Shown in pieces: positions 1 through 9,855 of a stretch of DNA of 64,000 nt (positions within the stretch are counted from its first letter, which is position 1; every line of letters begins with the position of its first letter). The position numbers and the translations under genes were made by a program. Source of the stretch: Trichosporon coremiiforme (Eukaryota; Basidiomycota; Tremellomycetes; Trichosporonales; Trichosporonaceae); assembly GCA_039545355.1 (NCBI GenBank), contig BCJJ01000014.1, forward strand, positions 809,914 to 873,913, in the 5' to 3' direction. Under the pieces are notes generated by a model, which was not told the DNA's origin, did no database searches, and worked only from the letters and a program-made list of their open reading frames with translations.

Positions 1-1160
1 CGCCCGGCGATCTTCGAAGCTACTTACTGAGGGTAAAGGTCGAAGCCCTTATCCGAGTCGAGGACGGGCTCACGGTTAAACTCGAGCGCAAGTTCGAAAG
101 CCTGGTCCGAGTTCAGGAAGTAGTCCGCACGGAGCTGCTCGTCCTTCATACCGATCTGGCGCATCTTGTTCTGCAGGCGGGGCAGTCGAAGGTTCATTTT
201 GGCCGCGAGCTGCGAGACTGTGATCGTGGTCGGAATGTGGACCTCGCGCAGCATTCGCCTCTTCGTCTCGGCAGCCGCCTTAGCTTCAGCCTTCTCCTTA
301 GCCTCTCGCTCGGCCTTGCGCTTCTTCTCCAGCTTCATTTGCTCGAGGAGCAGGGCAGCCTCTTCATCCTCATCCATGACCATGAACTCGCGTCTCTCAC
401 GGTCGCGGTCCTTGAAGGCGCTCTTGGCGTTCTTGCCCTTCCCCTTCGGGCTACGGTGGTGCTCGGGGCCAGGGATCTCCAGCTCTCCGCCGATTTCCTT
501 CAGCAGCGACCGCGACTCACGACCGAATCGTTCGTGGCGCGGCTTTCCACGCCGGTGGTGGCCAGCGTCCTCCTCCATCATGCCGGCAGGGGGGATCCAG
601 TTGTCGTTGACTTGCGGGGCCGCTTCCACAACCTTCTCCTTCTCCGCAGCCCGTCTTTGCGTACCGGTTGGCGTCAACACGTCCGGGCCGGTGCTCCTGG
701 AAGCACGCGAGCCGCGTCCACCAAGGCCCCAGCCGTCTCGGTTTGCCGTGTCGTTGCTTCGAGGAGCTCGTCGGCCAGCCTGTCCGGAGGGTTCGCGGTC
801 ACCATCGGCGTTGTTCCGTCGGGGACCTCTGTTGTTGTTGCGGTTGCCCCGAGGCGGGCCGTCGATGCCATCGTTTTGACGATCGTTCTGGCGACGATTC
901 CTCGGCAGAGCGCTTCCCCAATCTCGTGCAGCAGGAGGCTTTCCCCAGTCACGAGCAGGAGGGGGTGATCCCCAGTCGCGAGCCGGAGGCGGCGTTCCCC
1001 AATCGCGGGCAGGGGGTGGTTTGCCCCAATCGCGGGCGGCGGGCGGAGCGCGTTCCTTCAAGACAACCGGCGTTGTCGAGATGGATCGGTCCGCTCCAGC
1101 GTAGTACGCTAACCGCGCTTTTATGAGCGTACTCCGGGTCGATGTTCGCAGCATGCTCAT
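1..1160 (-). CDS. IFM1: Mitochondrial translation initiation factor IF-2, N-terminal part (partial)
   Basis: GTPase factor expected to place initiator tRNA on the mitochondrial small ribosomal subunit. Only the N-terminal portion lies here. The chosen starts are two nearby ATGs (1160 and 1154); what follows is basic and Ser/Thr/Arg rich (MLRTSTRSTLIKARLAYYAG), a good mitochondrial presequence. Next come five tandem PPxARDWG units, an Arg/Asn/Gly-rich linker, a Glu/Lys-rich coiled segment, and near position 250 to the edge an IF2_N-type domain (HIPTTITVSQLAAKMNL). The TAA that seems to end the frame at position 24 lies inside an intron: a GTAAGT donor starts at 27, so the coding exon is 28-1160 and the GTPase domain lies beyond the left edge. 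Family call is good; exact start is uncertain. Divergent from RNR2. Confidence 0.82.
912..1046 (-). repeat. Tandem PPxARDWG coding repeat in mitochondrial IF2
   Basis: Five consecutive copies of a nine-residue unit (PPPARDWGK/T/S, the first and last with PPAARDWG) lie just after the presequence of the IF2 gene. The DNA unit is 27 bp and copies differ slightly. The repeat lies in a low-complexity linker, so it probably expands and contracts freely. Confidence 0.85.
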
Positions 1161-1417
1161 GACGATGGGTGCAGACCACAAAAGTCCATTTTCGGCGCAT
1201 TCGGGTCGTCACCGCGGATGGAAAGTGGAGGTCTTAATGTCACGTGATAGTTCCCACGAGGCACAATTTGCCACCGAGATGACTGGACATGACGGAGCTC
1301 TGAAGTCATGACTAGAAACTGAGTGAATAGTACGCTCCATCGCACCCTCATCTCAACATCGTTGATCATTGTCGAGCAGCCAGCACTGCACGCATCTGAG
1401 ATACCCACATAGTCGCC
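1161..1417. promoter_or_regulatory. Divergent promoter IF2m / RNR2 with CACGTG and palindrome
   Basis: A 257-bp region shared by two head-to-head genes. It contains a perfect 8-bp palindrome TCACGTGA (1240-1247), a classical bHLH (Cbf1/USF-type) core, and a 10-bp palindrome AGTCATGACT (1304-1313) containing a bZIP-like half site. No TATA box is obvious. Function of either site is inference. Confidence 0.35.
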
Positions 1418-2878
1418 ATGGCGACTGCCGCCCACCTATCACATCCCCACCAGCACCTTTTGTCCCGATCAACGCCACTCTCCCGTAGAACCTCCTCCTC
1501 TTCGATCGTATCGACTGCCACCAGCAAGTACGACACCGAGGAGATCGAGCGCATCAACCAGACCCAGCGACCTCTCTATGACCATCTGAACTTGGACAAG
1601 AGGATGGAACGTTTAGAGGTCGACGATGGTCGACGCAACGGCACGATCGCGAAGTCGCCTCTCGCTGTCACCTCGCCGCTACCCGAGACGCAAGTGACAT
1701 CGGTGGCCGAGGAATCCGAGGAAAATGGCCCCACGAAGTCGGAGAAGGAACCATCCACCTCCGTGGTGACTCGGAAGTTCCCCGAGGAGGAGGACGAGGA
1801 CATTCTCCGCGAGACCAGCGACCGCTTCGTTCTGTTTCCGATCAAGTACCGGGATATTTGGCTTGCGTACAAGCAGGCTCAGGCAAGCTTCTGGACAGCA
1901 GAAGAGCTGGACTTGGCGAAGGACTTGTATGATTGGAACGAGCGGATGAATGAGCGAGAGCGCTTCTTCATTCTTCGTAAGTACACTCCGTATTTTCTGG
2001 GTGTGGTGTTGACACAGTCAGGGATTCTGGCGTTCTTTGCGTCATCCGATGGAATCGTCGGAGAAAATCTCATCTCGCAGTTCGCCACGGAAGTGCAGAT
2101 CGCTGAAGCCCGTGCTTTCTATGCGTTCCAGACGATGATTGAGCAGGTTCACGCCGAGACCTATAGCCTCCTGATCGAAACATACGTACAGGACAAGGCG
2201 GAGAAGGATTTCCTGTTCAAGGGCATGGAGAACATCCCTTGCATTCAAAAGAAAGCCGACTGGGCTATGAAGTACATCACCGACGTTGTACCCTTCCGGA
2301 TACGCCTGATTGCTTTCGCTTGTGTGGAGGGCATTTTTTTCTCCGGGTCGTTTGCTGCGATCTTCTGGCTAAAGAAGCGTGGTCTAATGGGCGGTCTGAC
2401 GTTCTCGAATGAGCTCATCAGCCGTGATGAGGGGCTGCACACCGACTTCGCCTGTCTGCTGTATAGCCACCTTAAGCACAAGTGCTCGCAGGAGGAAGTC
2501 CATAAGATTGTGAAGGAATCGCTGGAGATTGAGAAGGAGTTCCTGACGGACGCTCTTCCCTGCGCCCTGATCGGTATCAACGCCGATGTAAGTTCCGAGA
2601 CTAAGGTCCACGCTAACGTGCAGTCGATGTGTCAGTACATGGAGTTTGTGGCTGACCGTCTTGTCGTTGCGCTTGGGTACGAGAAGATCTATAACTCTAC
2701 GAACCCTTTCGACTGGATGGAGCTCATCTCCCTGCAAGGCAAGGCGAACTTTTTCGAATCGCGAGTGTCATCTTACCAGATCGCCAACATGTCCGGATCC
2801 ACTACGCCTCTGTTCTCGCGGAAGAACAGCGACGAGGACCGTAACAAGCGCGTCTTTAGAACCGACGCTTTCTTCTAG
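1418..2878 (+). CDS. RNR2: Ribonucleoside-diphosphate reductase small subunit (R2)
   Basis: Di-iron/tyrosyl-radical subunit that, with the large subunit, reduces ribonucleoside diphosphates for DNA synthesis. All key elements are present: WTAEELD (Asp ligand), IEQVHAETY (Glu and His ligands plus the radical Tyr), VEGIFFSG (Glu) and ISRDEGLH (Glu, His). The C-terminus ends in DAFF, like the R2 tail that docks on R1. A disordered N-terminal extension of about 110 residues precedes the core. The frame reads through as 486 codons, but two micro-introns are needed to match the family: 1977-2021 (45 nt) and 2588-2623 (36 nt, branch GCTAAC). Both are multiples of three without stops. Removing them restores [16 protein letters not shown] and [15 protein letters not shown], giving 459 residues. 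Confidence 0.95.
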   Translation: MATAAHLSHPHQHLLSRSTPLSRRTSSSSIVSTATSKYDTEEIERINQTQRPLYDHLNLDKRMERLEVDDGRRNGTIAKSPLAVTSPLPETQVTSVAEESEENGPTKSEKEPSTSVVTRKFPEEEDEDILRETSDRFVLFPIKYRDIWLAYKQAQASFWTAEELDLAKDLYDWNERMNERERFFILRKYTPYFLGVVLTQSGILAFFASSDGIVGENLISQFATEVQIAEARAFYAFQTMIEQVHAETYSLLIETYVQDKAEKDFLFKGMENIPCIQKKADWAMKYITDVVPFRIRLIAFACVEGIFFSGSFAAIFWLKKRGLMGGLTFSNELISRDEGLHTDFACLLYSHLKHKCSQEEVHKIVKESLEIEKEFLTDALPCALIGINADVSSETKVHANVQSMCQYMEFVADRLVVALGYEKIYNSTNPFDWMELISLQGKANFFESRVSSYQIANMSGSTTPLFSRKNSDEDRNKRVFRTDAFF

Positions 2879-3169
2879 ACCATCATCTTCAACGATCTTC
2901 TTGTACATAGACGCCTGCTGTACCACCATCTATCACTCCATTCATCAACACCACATACACCCCTCCATAACATTAGATTGTAACAATATGCGACCCCATT
3001 CACACATTGCGTCGCCCCGTTCGCCCCGGAGTGCCCCATCGCTTATTACACAACAACGGAATCTCATTGTCTGTATGACTATCCCATGACCCACACAGCG
3101 CAAATGGCTCGACGCTTACCGCAGTGCGTACACTTGCTTCTCTTCCAACATCCCAATGTTCATCCCACC

Positions 3170-3438
3170 ATGACTGCGGCCAAATCAGCGCACGACGTCA
3201 AGCCCGGGAGGTGAGTGTGACAGCTCGTTCAACGCTGACTGTCCCAGGGTACGGATCGGGGATGGCAAATGCGCGATCATTATCAGCGAGAAGGAAGGTC
3301 TCGAGTGTGGCCTGAAGTGCAACGACAGGATTTGTTATGAGCGTGAGTTGCTTTGTAGGTTGCCCGAAGCTGACTGCAGATCTCGTCGAGCTGCGACGGG
3401 CAGTCTTTCGTATGAGGGAGTCAGCAACTAGAAAGTAG
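3170..3438 (+). CDS. Small Cys-containing hypothetical protein (64 aa)
   Basis: Not recognised. Three exons join cleanly: 3170-3210, 3248-3342, 3380-3438, with introns of 37 nt each (GTGAGT donors, CTGAC branch points, CAG acceptors) and a Kozak-like CCCACCATG. The protein is basic with four Cys (KCAI, ECGL, KCND, ICYE) in its middle and no signal peptide or membrane segment. An in-frame ATG at 3104 could add 22 residues. It sits between RNR2 and APC5 on the same strand. Good splice signals at two introns support a real gene, but no homologue is recalled; it could also be a non-coding spliced RNA. Confidence 0.5.
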
Positions 3439-3741
3439 ATGGCTAGGTGGATGCACGGCGATCAGAAGTGACAGTGGCCAACCGTGACCTCATGCAGGAG
3501 CGAACCCCAAAGATAAGGTGCTGGGCCAGTGTTGCAGGCGCACTGGCATGGTCTGTGCATCGTCGCATGTGTGCGTCGCGTACGGTGGCTGTGTCAGTCG
3601 GAGGCCACAGTGCACCGTGCATGCCGTGCAGCGTAACAGCCACGGATGCTTTGATGGAGGTGCACGAATTGCGGGGCCCAATTCCTTTGTTGTCATCGTT
3701 TCCAGACTTTCCCGGATCATCTCTCAACCTCATCACCCACC
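3439..3741. other. Intergenic, upstream of APC5
   Basis: About 300 bp between the small orphan gene and APC5. Short open frames exist but have no splice or conservation support. No repeat or RNA gene seen. Confidence 0.4.
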
Positions 3742-5955
3742 ATGTTTTCGCCGTTTCGGGCACGCGATGCAGCCCCGGCATCGCTCGGCCCGCTGCCCGA
3801 TCCAGAGCTACCACTCCATCTCGCCCTTGCCTGGTTGATAGTCAAAGCCACGCCGGTAAACGATCATGGCCACCCGATCAATGTTTACTCGTCTACTTTC
3901 GTCGCCGCTGTTCTGGAGATTGTCGCTAGGGAGGTTCTTGAGGTGAGCTAACATGCATGTGCGTTGTAGCTAACAGCTAGGTGAATCCGGCTCCGGCTAC
4001 TTTCGCCAGCCTGAAGGCGGAAACTGATCGACTCATCGTTAAGGAAGCCGTCGTAGTAGCGCGTCTGAACGACAAGCGGATGTCTCGTGGCCAGATCGTG
4101 AGCGCTGAGGCTGAGGAGGCCGCAACGGGCGCGAGCTGGATGGACATATTCGTAAGCTTATATGTTCTGTCGTAGCTGACCTCAGCCGGAACAGTTCCAC
4201 GAGGTGACGGAGGGCTGCGCGTTCGTGGACACGATCGAGCGCGAAATCCGCAACCGCATCAGTGAAGACATCGAGGAGCCGATCGATGGACCCGAACCGC
4301 TCGACCGTCGGTCACCGCTTGGCCTCTTCTTCCGAACACTGCTCATTAAGCTGCGCAAAATGTCGTTCCAGGAGACGCTCGTACTGTCCGTACACGCAGC
4401 CGAGTGGTGCGGCGTCCGCGGCGAGCCGAGGCGCGTAGGCATGAGTTTAAACCGCGAGATGCGCGAAGGAGGGGACAAGCGTGTTGCTGCGATGGCGTCA
4501 CATCAAGCCGCTGCTCAGACAGGTGACTACGGAAGTGCGCTCTTCGCCCTGCGCCAGTTCTACGACTATCAAGTACCTTCCTCCGACCGGTACATGCACC
4601 AGCACGCGCTCCTGAACCTCGCTGCGTTCAAATATGCGACAGGCGGACTGGATGCTGCACGAGAGGCGGTCGAGGAGGGAATCCGTCTCTCGCGACAACA
4701 GGGCGACAAGACATGCCTCGAGTCCTGCCTCAGTCTCAAGTACCGTCTCACGACCGAAATGGAGTCGGCGGCGTGGGCGTCGAACGAAGTGCCGCGCGTC
4801 AAGGGCGGTCCGCTGCCGGAGCGGAAACTCGCGAAGGGAGCAACGCCATCAGACGAGCTGTGGTCCATCAATGCTGCGGTCGACCTGGGAGAGCCAGCAC
4901 CGATGGCCCACCGGCGGTTATGGACCGCGCTGAACTCTACGAATGCTGTGTCCGAAGAGGGTGTCCCGAGCGTCCCGCGCATGATCAGCATGTCAGCATG
5001 GCATCAAGCTCAGGCAGGGCTATGGGGCATGATGGGCTCCGGAGAACTCGCCGACCTGCACGAGAGTATGGCCCTGACGTCACCTGATCTGGAGGATGAA
5101 GGGCGGATAACGATTTTGCTGGCGCGCGCTGAACGATCAGCCACGGCCGGCAAGTTCGACGGGGCCCTTGCTCTCCTCCTCGACCCCGGCGTGCTTGAAG
5201 GTCTGTCCCTGACAGACTACAGGCGGTGGGCGAGCGTCGTGTGGTCGATTGTAGAGAAGGAGGCGAGGCTAGAGGAGGACACGACAGCGCTCAGCGTGCT
5301 TGCCGGATTAAGAGCTCCAGCGCCAGAACGACGAGGGCCAGGTGGGTTAGTGAGGGACAGATTCGACCTGGAGGCAACGGCGGAGTCGCGCGGCATCCTG
5401 TCCGCGCAGGAGCATATCCGGGATAGCCTGAGGCAGGCTCGCAGCATGCTCGACAAGCACACGCCAGCGCACCTGATTCTTCCCATTGTGCTCAGCGCGC
5501 TTCAGCTCGCTCAGTCGCTGGCTTTCTGGCCGCTGCATGACGAGGGCATCGTTGCGCTGTCCGAGGTGCTTCTGCAGATGGAGCTGTGGTCAAAGGCGGA
5601 CTCGGAAGTGGCCACCTTCTGGCCACGTTTGCAGGGTGAGCTCGGTGCTCGCGCTGCACTCGTGCGTGCCAAGGCGCACGCTGCCCTCGCACTCGAGCAG
5701 GAGGGCAAGCACGGCGCGCGCGACACCTTCAACGCCGCGACGAAGTACGCCAAGCTGGCCAAGGAGCGGGGACAGGCTGTAGGTGCCGCCAGAGTTGTCG
5801 AGGAGGCAGAGATCATGAGTGCCATGCTTGCGGAGCTGGCGGGCGGGCGCGGTAAGGTCTCAACTCGGAAGCAGGGGACGCTTAGTGAGAAGGTCCGCGG
5901 CGTGGGAGAGGTCGTGCGCCTTGTCGGCGTGCGCGTCGCGGAAGGATGGCGGTAA
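3742..5955 (+). CDS. APC5: Anaphase-promoting complex subunit 5
   Basis: Scaffold subunit of the APC/C ubiquitin ligase that drives mitotic exit. Exons: 3742-3942, 3981-4151, 4195-5955 (introns 38 and 43 nt), 710 residues. The diagnostic APC5 TPR-like segment is at about residues 233-320 (YGSALFALRQFYDYQ, then HALLNLAAFKY and LSRQQGDKTCLESCLS). The N-terminal part also carries the typical SPLGLFFRTLLIKLRKMSF stretch. The rest is alpha-helical and Ala/Leu rich, as expected for TPR repeats. Start ATG is in a CACCATG context. In the first intron the acceptor must be CTAG at 3980; using the AG that directly follows the GCTAAC branch would bring a stop in frame. Confidence 0.9.
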
Positions 5956-6159
5956 ATACCTTTGTACAATATGCATGTCCCACTACATCCAAAGCACGCC
6001 TCTGCAGTCTCCGGTAAGCTGCCAAAATCTTTTCTGGCCTCTCCGAGACCGTCGGCGCGATGAGCACAACGAAAAGGGAAAGAGATAGCGAAGCTTGGAA
6101 CTCAGGATGCACTGGACATGGGGACCCCAGGATGAAAGCTGCCAGTCTCTGACATTGCA

Positions 6160-6254
6160 GGCGCTTTGACCGAGTGGTTTTAAGGTGATCGCTTGCTATT
6201 GAGCTATTGAGCGGTTGGGATTTTCCCGCGTGAGTTCGAATCTCACAGGCGTCG
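6160..6254 (+). tRNA. tRNA-Ser(GCU): tRNA-Ser(GCU), 11-nt intron
   Basis: Cloverleaf built by hand: acceptor GGCGCTT pairs with AGGCGTC (two wobble pairs), class II long variable arm GGGA/TCCC, T arm GTGAG-TTCGAAT-CTCAC. Anticodon stem ATCGC/GCGGT and loop TTGCTA carry anticodon GCU at 6195-6197. An 11-nt intron (6199-6209) follows position 37. A T5 terminator follows at about 6258-6262. Confidence 0.88.
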
Positions 6255-6693
6255 TAACCTTTTTACCTTATCTCTACGTAGCTTTGCTCGTTCTCAATGA
6301 CTGCTCTGACTCGGTGTCAACGTCTCATTGATACCCCAAAACATGGAACAATGCAGGGGTACGGCGGGGAATATGAAGGGTGACCGCCCCATACAGTTTC
6401 ACGCTCGCGCCCTATGTGCCGCGCCCTACCGTACGCTTGCCTGTTTGCGACAACAGTATGATATACCGCAACAGAGTTTCAGCCCCAGACAGTTACGGGC
6501 GATCCCGGGCGGGCGAGAAGAAATAAGCGTTCACGCTCGGCAAGGGGCGTTCAACCGCGCACTTGCCCGTTCGCACGCTATCAATGCAACCCGTTGGCTG
6601 CTATCATCCACCAACAGCGCTGAAGACCCAGGACAAATCTGCGACTTTTCCAGAGCTCACAACGACCTCTGGCACCTCCAAAAAGGATTGTTA
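6255..6693. other. Spacer between the inverted tRNA-Ser genes
   Basis: 439 bp holding the T-run terminators of both flanking tRNA genes (T5 near 6258 on +, and T5 on the minus strand near 6680-6684). No other gene, repeat or RNA recognised. Confidence 0.5.
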
Positions 6694-6786
6694 CGACGCC
6701 TGTGAGATTCGAACTCACGCGGGAAATCCCAACCGCTGTCTAGCTAATAGCAAGCGATCACCTTAAAACCACTCGGTCAAAGCGCC
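6694..6786 (-). tRNA. tRNA-Ser(GCU): tRNA-Ser(GCU), 10-nt intron
   Basis: Second, inverted copy of tRNA-Ser(GCU). The mature sequence is the same as in the copy at 6160 apart from one T fewer in the variable loop, but the intron differs in length and sequence (10 nt, 6738-6747, versus 11 nt). Anticodon at 6751-6749 on the minus strand. Terminator T5 follows. The two genes point towards each other across 439 bp. Confidence 0.88.
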
Positions 6787-7218
6787 TTGCTGCCAGCCTG
6801 CATTCGAGGCGTTTAGGAGGCCCAACGCAGCGGCTGCGCGTCGCGATAACATCGATTTGCTGTCGAGAAGTGTTGGTGGTAAAAAAGAGGTCAAAAGTGA
6901 GTAGAAACGGGAGGATGGGTGATGTGACGGATGGAGAGGAAAGAAGGATCTGTTTACGGATTCTCAACCCCCTACGCTCGGGGTACAGTGAGAATGCGGC
7001 ATCAAAGTGCTCTCCTTGTTCCCTCTCCGTATGATGCGTGCAAGCGTGTGTTGCAGAGGATGGGCGCAACGAGGTTAGCGAGAGGGCATGGTGCAGATTA
7101 GGGCGTAGGGCAGTTTGTCCAGATGGCATCGACGAGTTGGAACGTCATGCGGAGCCCCGCATTGTAATATGAAAGTTGACGCGACTGGGGCTGCTGCGAT
7201 CCCGACAATGCAACATTC
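6787..7218. other. Intergenic, 5' flank of tRNA and IRC3
   Basis: 432 bp upstream of both the minus-strand tRNA and IRC3. The last 11 bp contain an out-of-frame ATG (7208-7210) whose 17-codon frame overlaps the IRC3 start. Nothing else recognised. Confidence 0.4.
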
Positions 7219-9660
7219 ATGTTCAGACTCTGCGGAGGGCGAGGGCTCCTTCAACACCTAGCTCCTGTGTCAGCGAGACGGATACCGGCCTTCGCTTTTC
7301 CACGGACACTCACCACCTTCTCTCCCACGGCTGCGAAGGCGAAGGCTCTCAATTCCTCTGCTCGCGCACGATCGAGGCGTCCGAAGACCCCAGCGTCCCA
7401 TGATGACGGCACGGAAGAGATCACCGCAGAAATAGCGGAGCGGAACCTCCTCGATTCTAAGGACAGTGGCCATAACAGCTCTCCCATCACGCTGCGGCCA
7501 TATCAGGAGGAGGCTATCAGTGCATGCGTCAAAGCTCTGGAGGAAGGCAAGAACCGAATCGGCGTCTCCTCGCCGACGGGTTCAGGGAAGACGACCATGT
7601 TCATGAACCTCATTCCTCGAATACCTTCGAGAAAGGGAGGGGATCAAGTCCTGGTTCTCGTAGGAAGCGTCGAGCTCGCTCATCAAGCTGAGAACGCGGC
7701 TCAGGCACTTCTCCCGGGGTATTCCGTCGAGGTGGAGCAGGCGAAGCGGGTTGCATCGGGGTCGGCGGATATGTGAGTTTGCTAGTTTGTTGCGCGGAGT
7801 AGCTGACACGGACAGCACAATAGCAACCTATCAAACACTGAACAACCCGGTACGCTTGGACAAGTTCGACCCATTTCGGTTCAAGCTCATCATTGTCGAT
7901 GAGGCACACCACTCGGCAGCGCTCAGCTACCTCCGCTTGCTGCACTATTTCAACGACGCTGTCGAGCTGCCGCAACAGACCGGACCTTTCTCAACCTTCA
8001 ACCACGGACAAAACGTACCGATCATCGGGTTCTCAGCGACATTCTCTCGTCATGACCAGCTCGCTCTACGCGCAGTGTACGAGGAGATCGTATTCCACCG
8101 TGAGGTCTTACAGATGCTCGAGGACGGCTGGCTATCGCCGGTGAAAAGTACAGCGGTTTACGCTGATCTCGACCTGGATGACGTCGCTGTGTCGGCCGGT
8201 GATTACCGAACGAGTAGTCTCGCTAAACATGTGAACAAGAAGGAACTCAACTCGCTCATCGTCAGGACGTGGCTGTACCGAGCAAAGGAGAGGAGGTCGA
8301 CGCTCGTTTTCGCGGTCGATCTGAAGCACGTCGCGGACCTCGTGCAGACATTCAGCATGGCAGGAGTGCAAGCTCAGAGCATCAGCTCCAAGACGCCGAG
8401 AGCGGAGCGACTAGCCACTCTGAAGTCCTTCCAGAGCGGAGAGTTCCCTGTCCTTATCAACTGCGAGGTGTTGACGGAAGGGACGGACGTGCCCGAGGTA
8501 CGCTAGGTGATCGTCACGATTAGCTAACCCAAGATTGATTGCATCGTCCTTGCCCGACCGTCCAAGAGCAAGAATCTCATTGCACAGATGGTAAGCTAGG
8601 TAGAATCCCCACAGCTGACCACAGGTGGGACGAGGTCTGCGCCTTTCCCCTTCTACTGGAAAGAAGGATTGCTACCTCATCGACCTTGTGGACAACGTCT
8701 CCAGAGGCTCAGGCATGAGGGTCGCTCCAACGCTGTTTGGTCTTTCGCACGATGATGTTCCTGTGTATGACAGCGAAGAGCGATTGACTGAAAGTGACAG
8801 GTCGCCTGGTAAGCAGGATCAGGGAGTCTCCGCTGACGAAGTTCAGCTTCATCAACCCGCGAAGGGGGTTTGGAGCCAAACTTCTCCGTCACTTTGGTCG
8901 ACTGCGATGATCCTTTTAACCTGTCGGCACCGACGAGTACCGCGGTTGTGACCGAGAAGCTCTCCAATAACGCATGGGTGCACTGTGGCAACGGGAAGTA
9001 CATCTTGGAGATGTTGGGTAAGCTGGGAGGCTTGTGTGCTTAGCTGACGACAGGATACGGGTTCATCACCATAGAACCTCGCGATCAACTTTCCAGCATC
9101 ACATTCACTGCAAAATTACCGACAGAGCTTCGTTCCAAGTCACCCTACTCTCGCAAGCAGCAAATTGCCTATGCCGAGTCGATTGATCGAGCATTTACGA
9201 CCGCAGATGCATTCGCGGAGAAGCGCATGGGTCGTGATAGGGCTCACCAGTAAGTATGGTGCTGGTATCATGCCTAACCCCAGGCTCTCTCGTTATGCTG
9301 CTTGGCGATCACGGCGCGCTTCGCCGAAGCAGGTGCAGCTGCTGAAGAAGATGAAGGGCTTGACTGAGGCGGACGGCTCGGTGCTCTTGAAAGGCAAGAG
9401 CGTGAACCTTGATGAAGTGAATGCGGGTCAAATAGCATCGCTGCTGTGAGTATCTATGGCATTCGCGAGGGCCCTAGCTAACTGTAAGATGTGCAGCGCA
9501 GCACGGCGCGCTGGTGAGTTCTTGCTGGATGGCTGAAACTGACGGGCAGACGCGGCGGAACAAAGCTGAGCGAGCCGCAGCACGAGCGGCCGAGAAGAAG
9601 CACAAGAAGCGGGAGAAGCGGGAAGCATTAGAGGCAAGGAACCTCCCTCTGCCGCAATAG
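7219..9660 (+). CDS. IRC3: Mitochondrial DEAD/H-box helicase IRC3
   Basis: Superfamily 2 helicase that acts on branched mitochondrial DNA. Nine exons: 7219-7772, 7816-8497, 8534-8590, 8625-8808, 8847-9017, 9054-9249, 9284-9445, 9489-9513, 9550-9660; 713 residues. The start gives an Arg-rich presequence. Motifs: LRPYQEEAI (Q-like), SPTGSGKT (Walker A, about residue 120), VDEAHHS (about 212), GFSATFSR (motif III), NCEVLTEGTDVP and VGRGLRLSPSTGKKDC (motif VI region), ending in a Lys/Arg-rich tail. Frame continuity forces AAG acceptors for introns 2 and 7 (8531-8533, 9486-9488). The start ATG has a weak context and is preceded by an overlapping short frame from 7208. Confidence 0.9.
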
Positions 9661-9855
9661 ACATGATGTATCACAGTCTCTCATGCATCGCTGCACAATC
9701 ACCGCTATCCAGCAGACCCTCCCGATGGTCAAGATGGGACCTGTCCGTGCCTGGAAAGAATGTGGGACCGTGGGAAACTTAAATTTCCGATCGTTGGCCA
9801 CACACCAACCTCCCAAGATTTGGATTAGTCCCAGGCAACAACATCAACAACAATC

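Noticed and set aside
24..26. TAA read as the stop of the IF2 gene
   Set aside because: It lies within a GTAAGT donor; IF2 must continue into a GTPase domain beyond the edge.
166..968. Plus-strand frames of about 240 codons opposite IF2m
   Set aside because: They are antisense shadows of the IF2m coding exon, with no splice signals or family content of their own.
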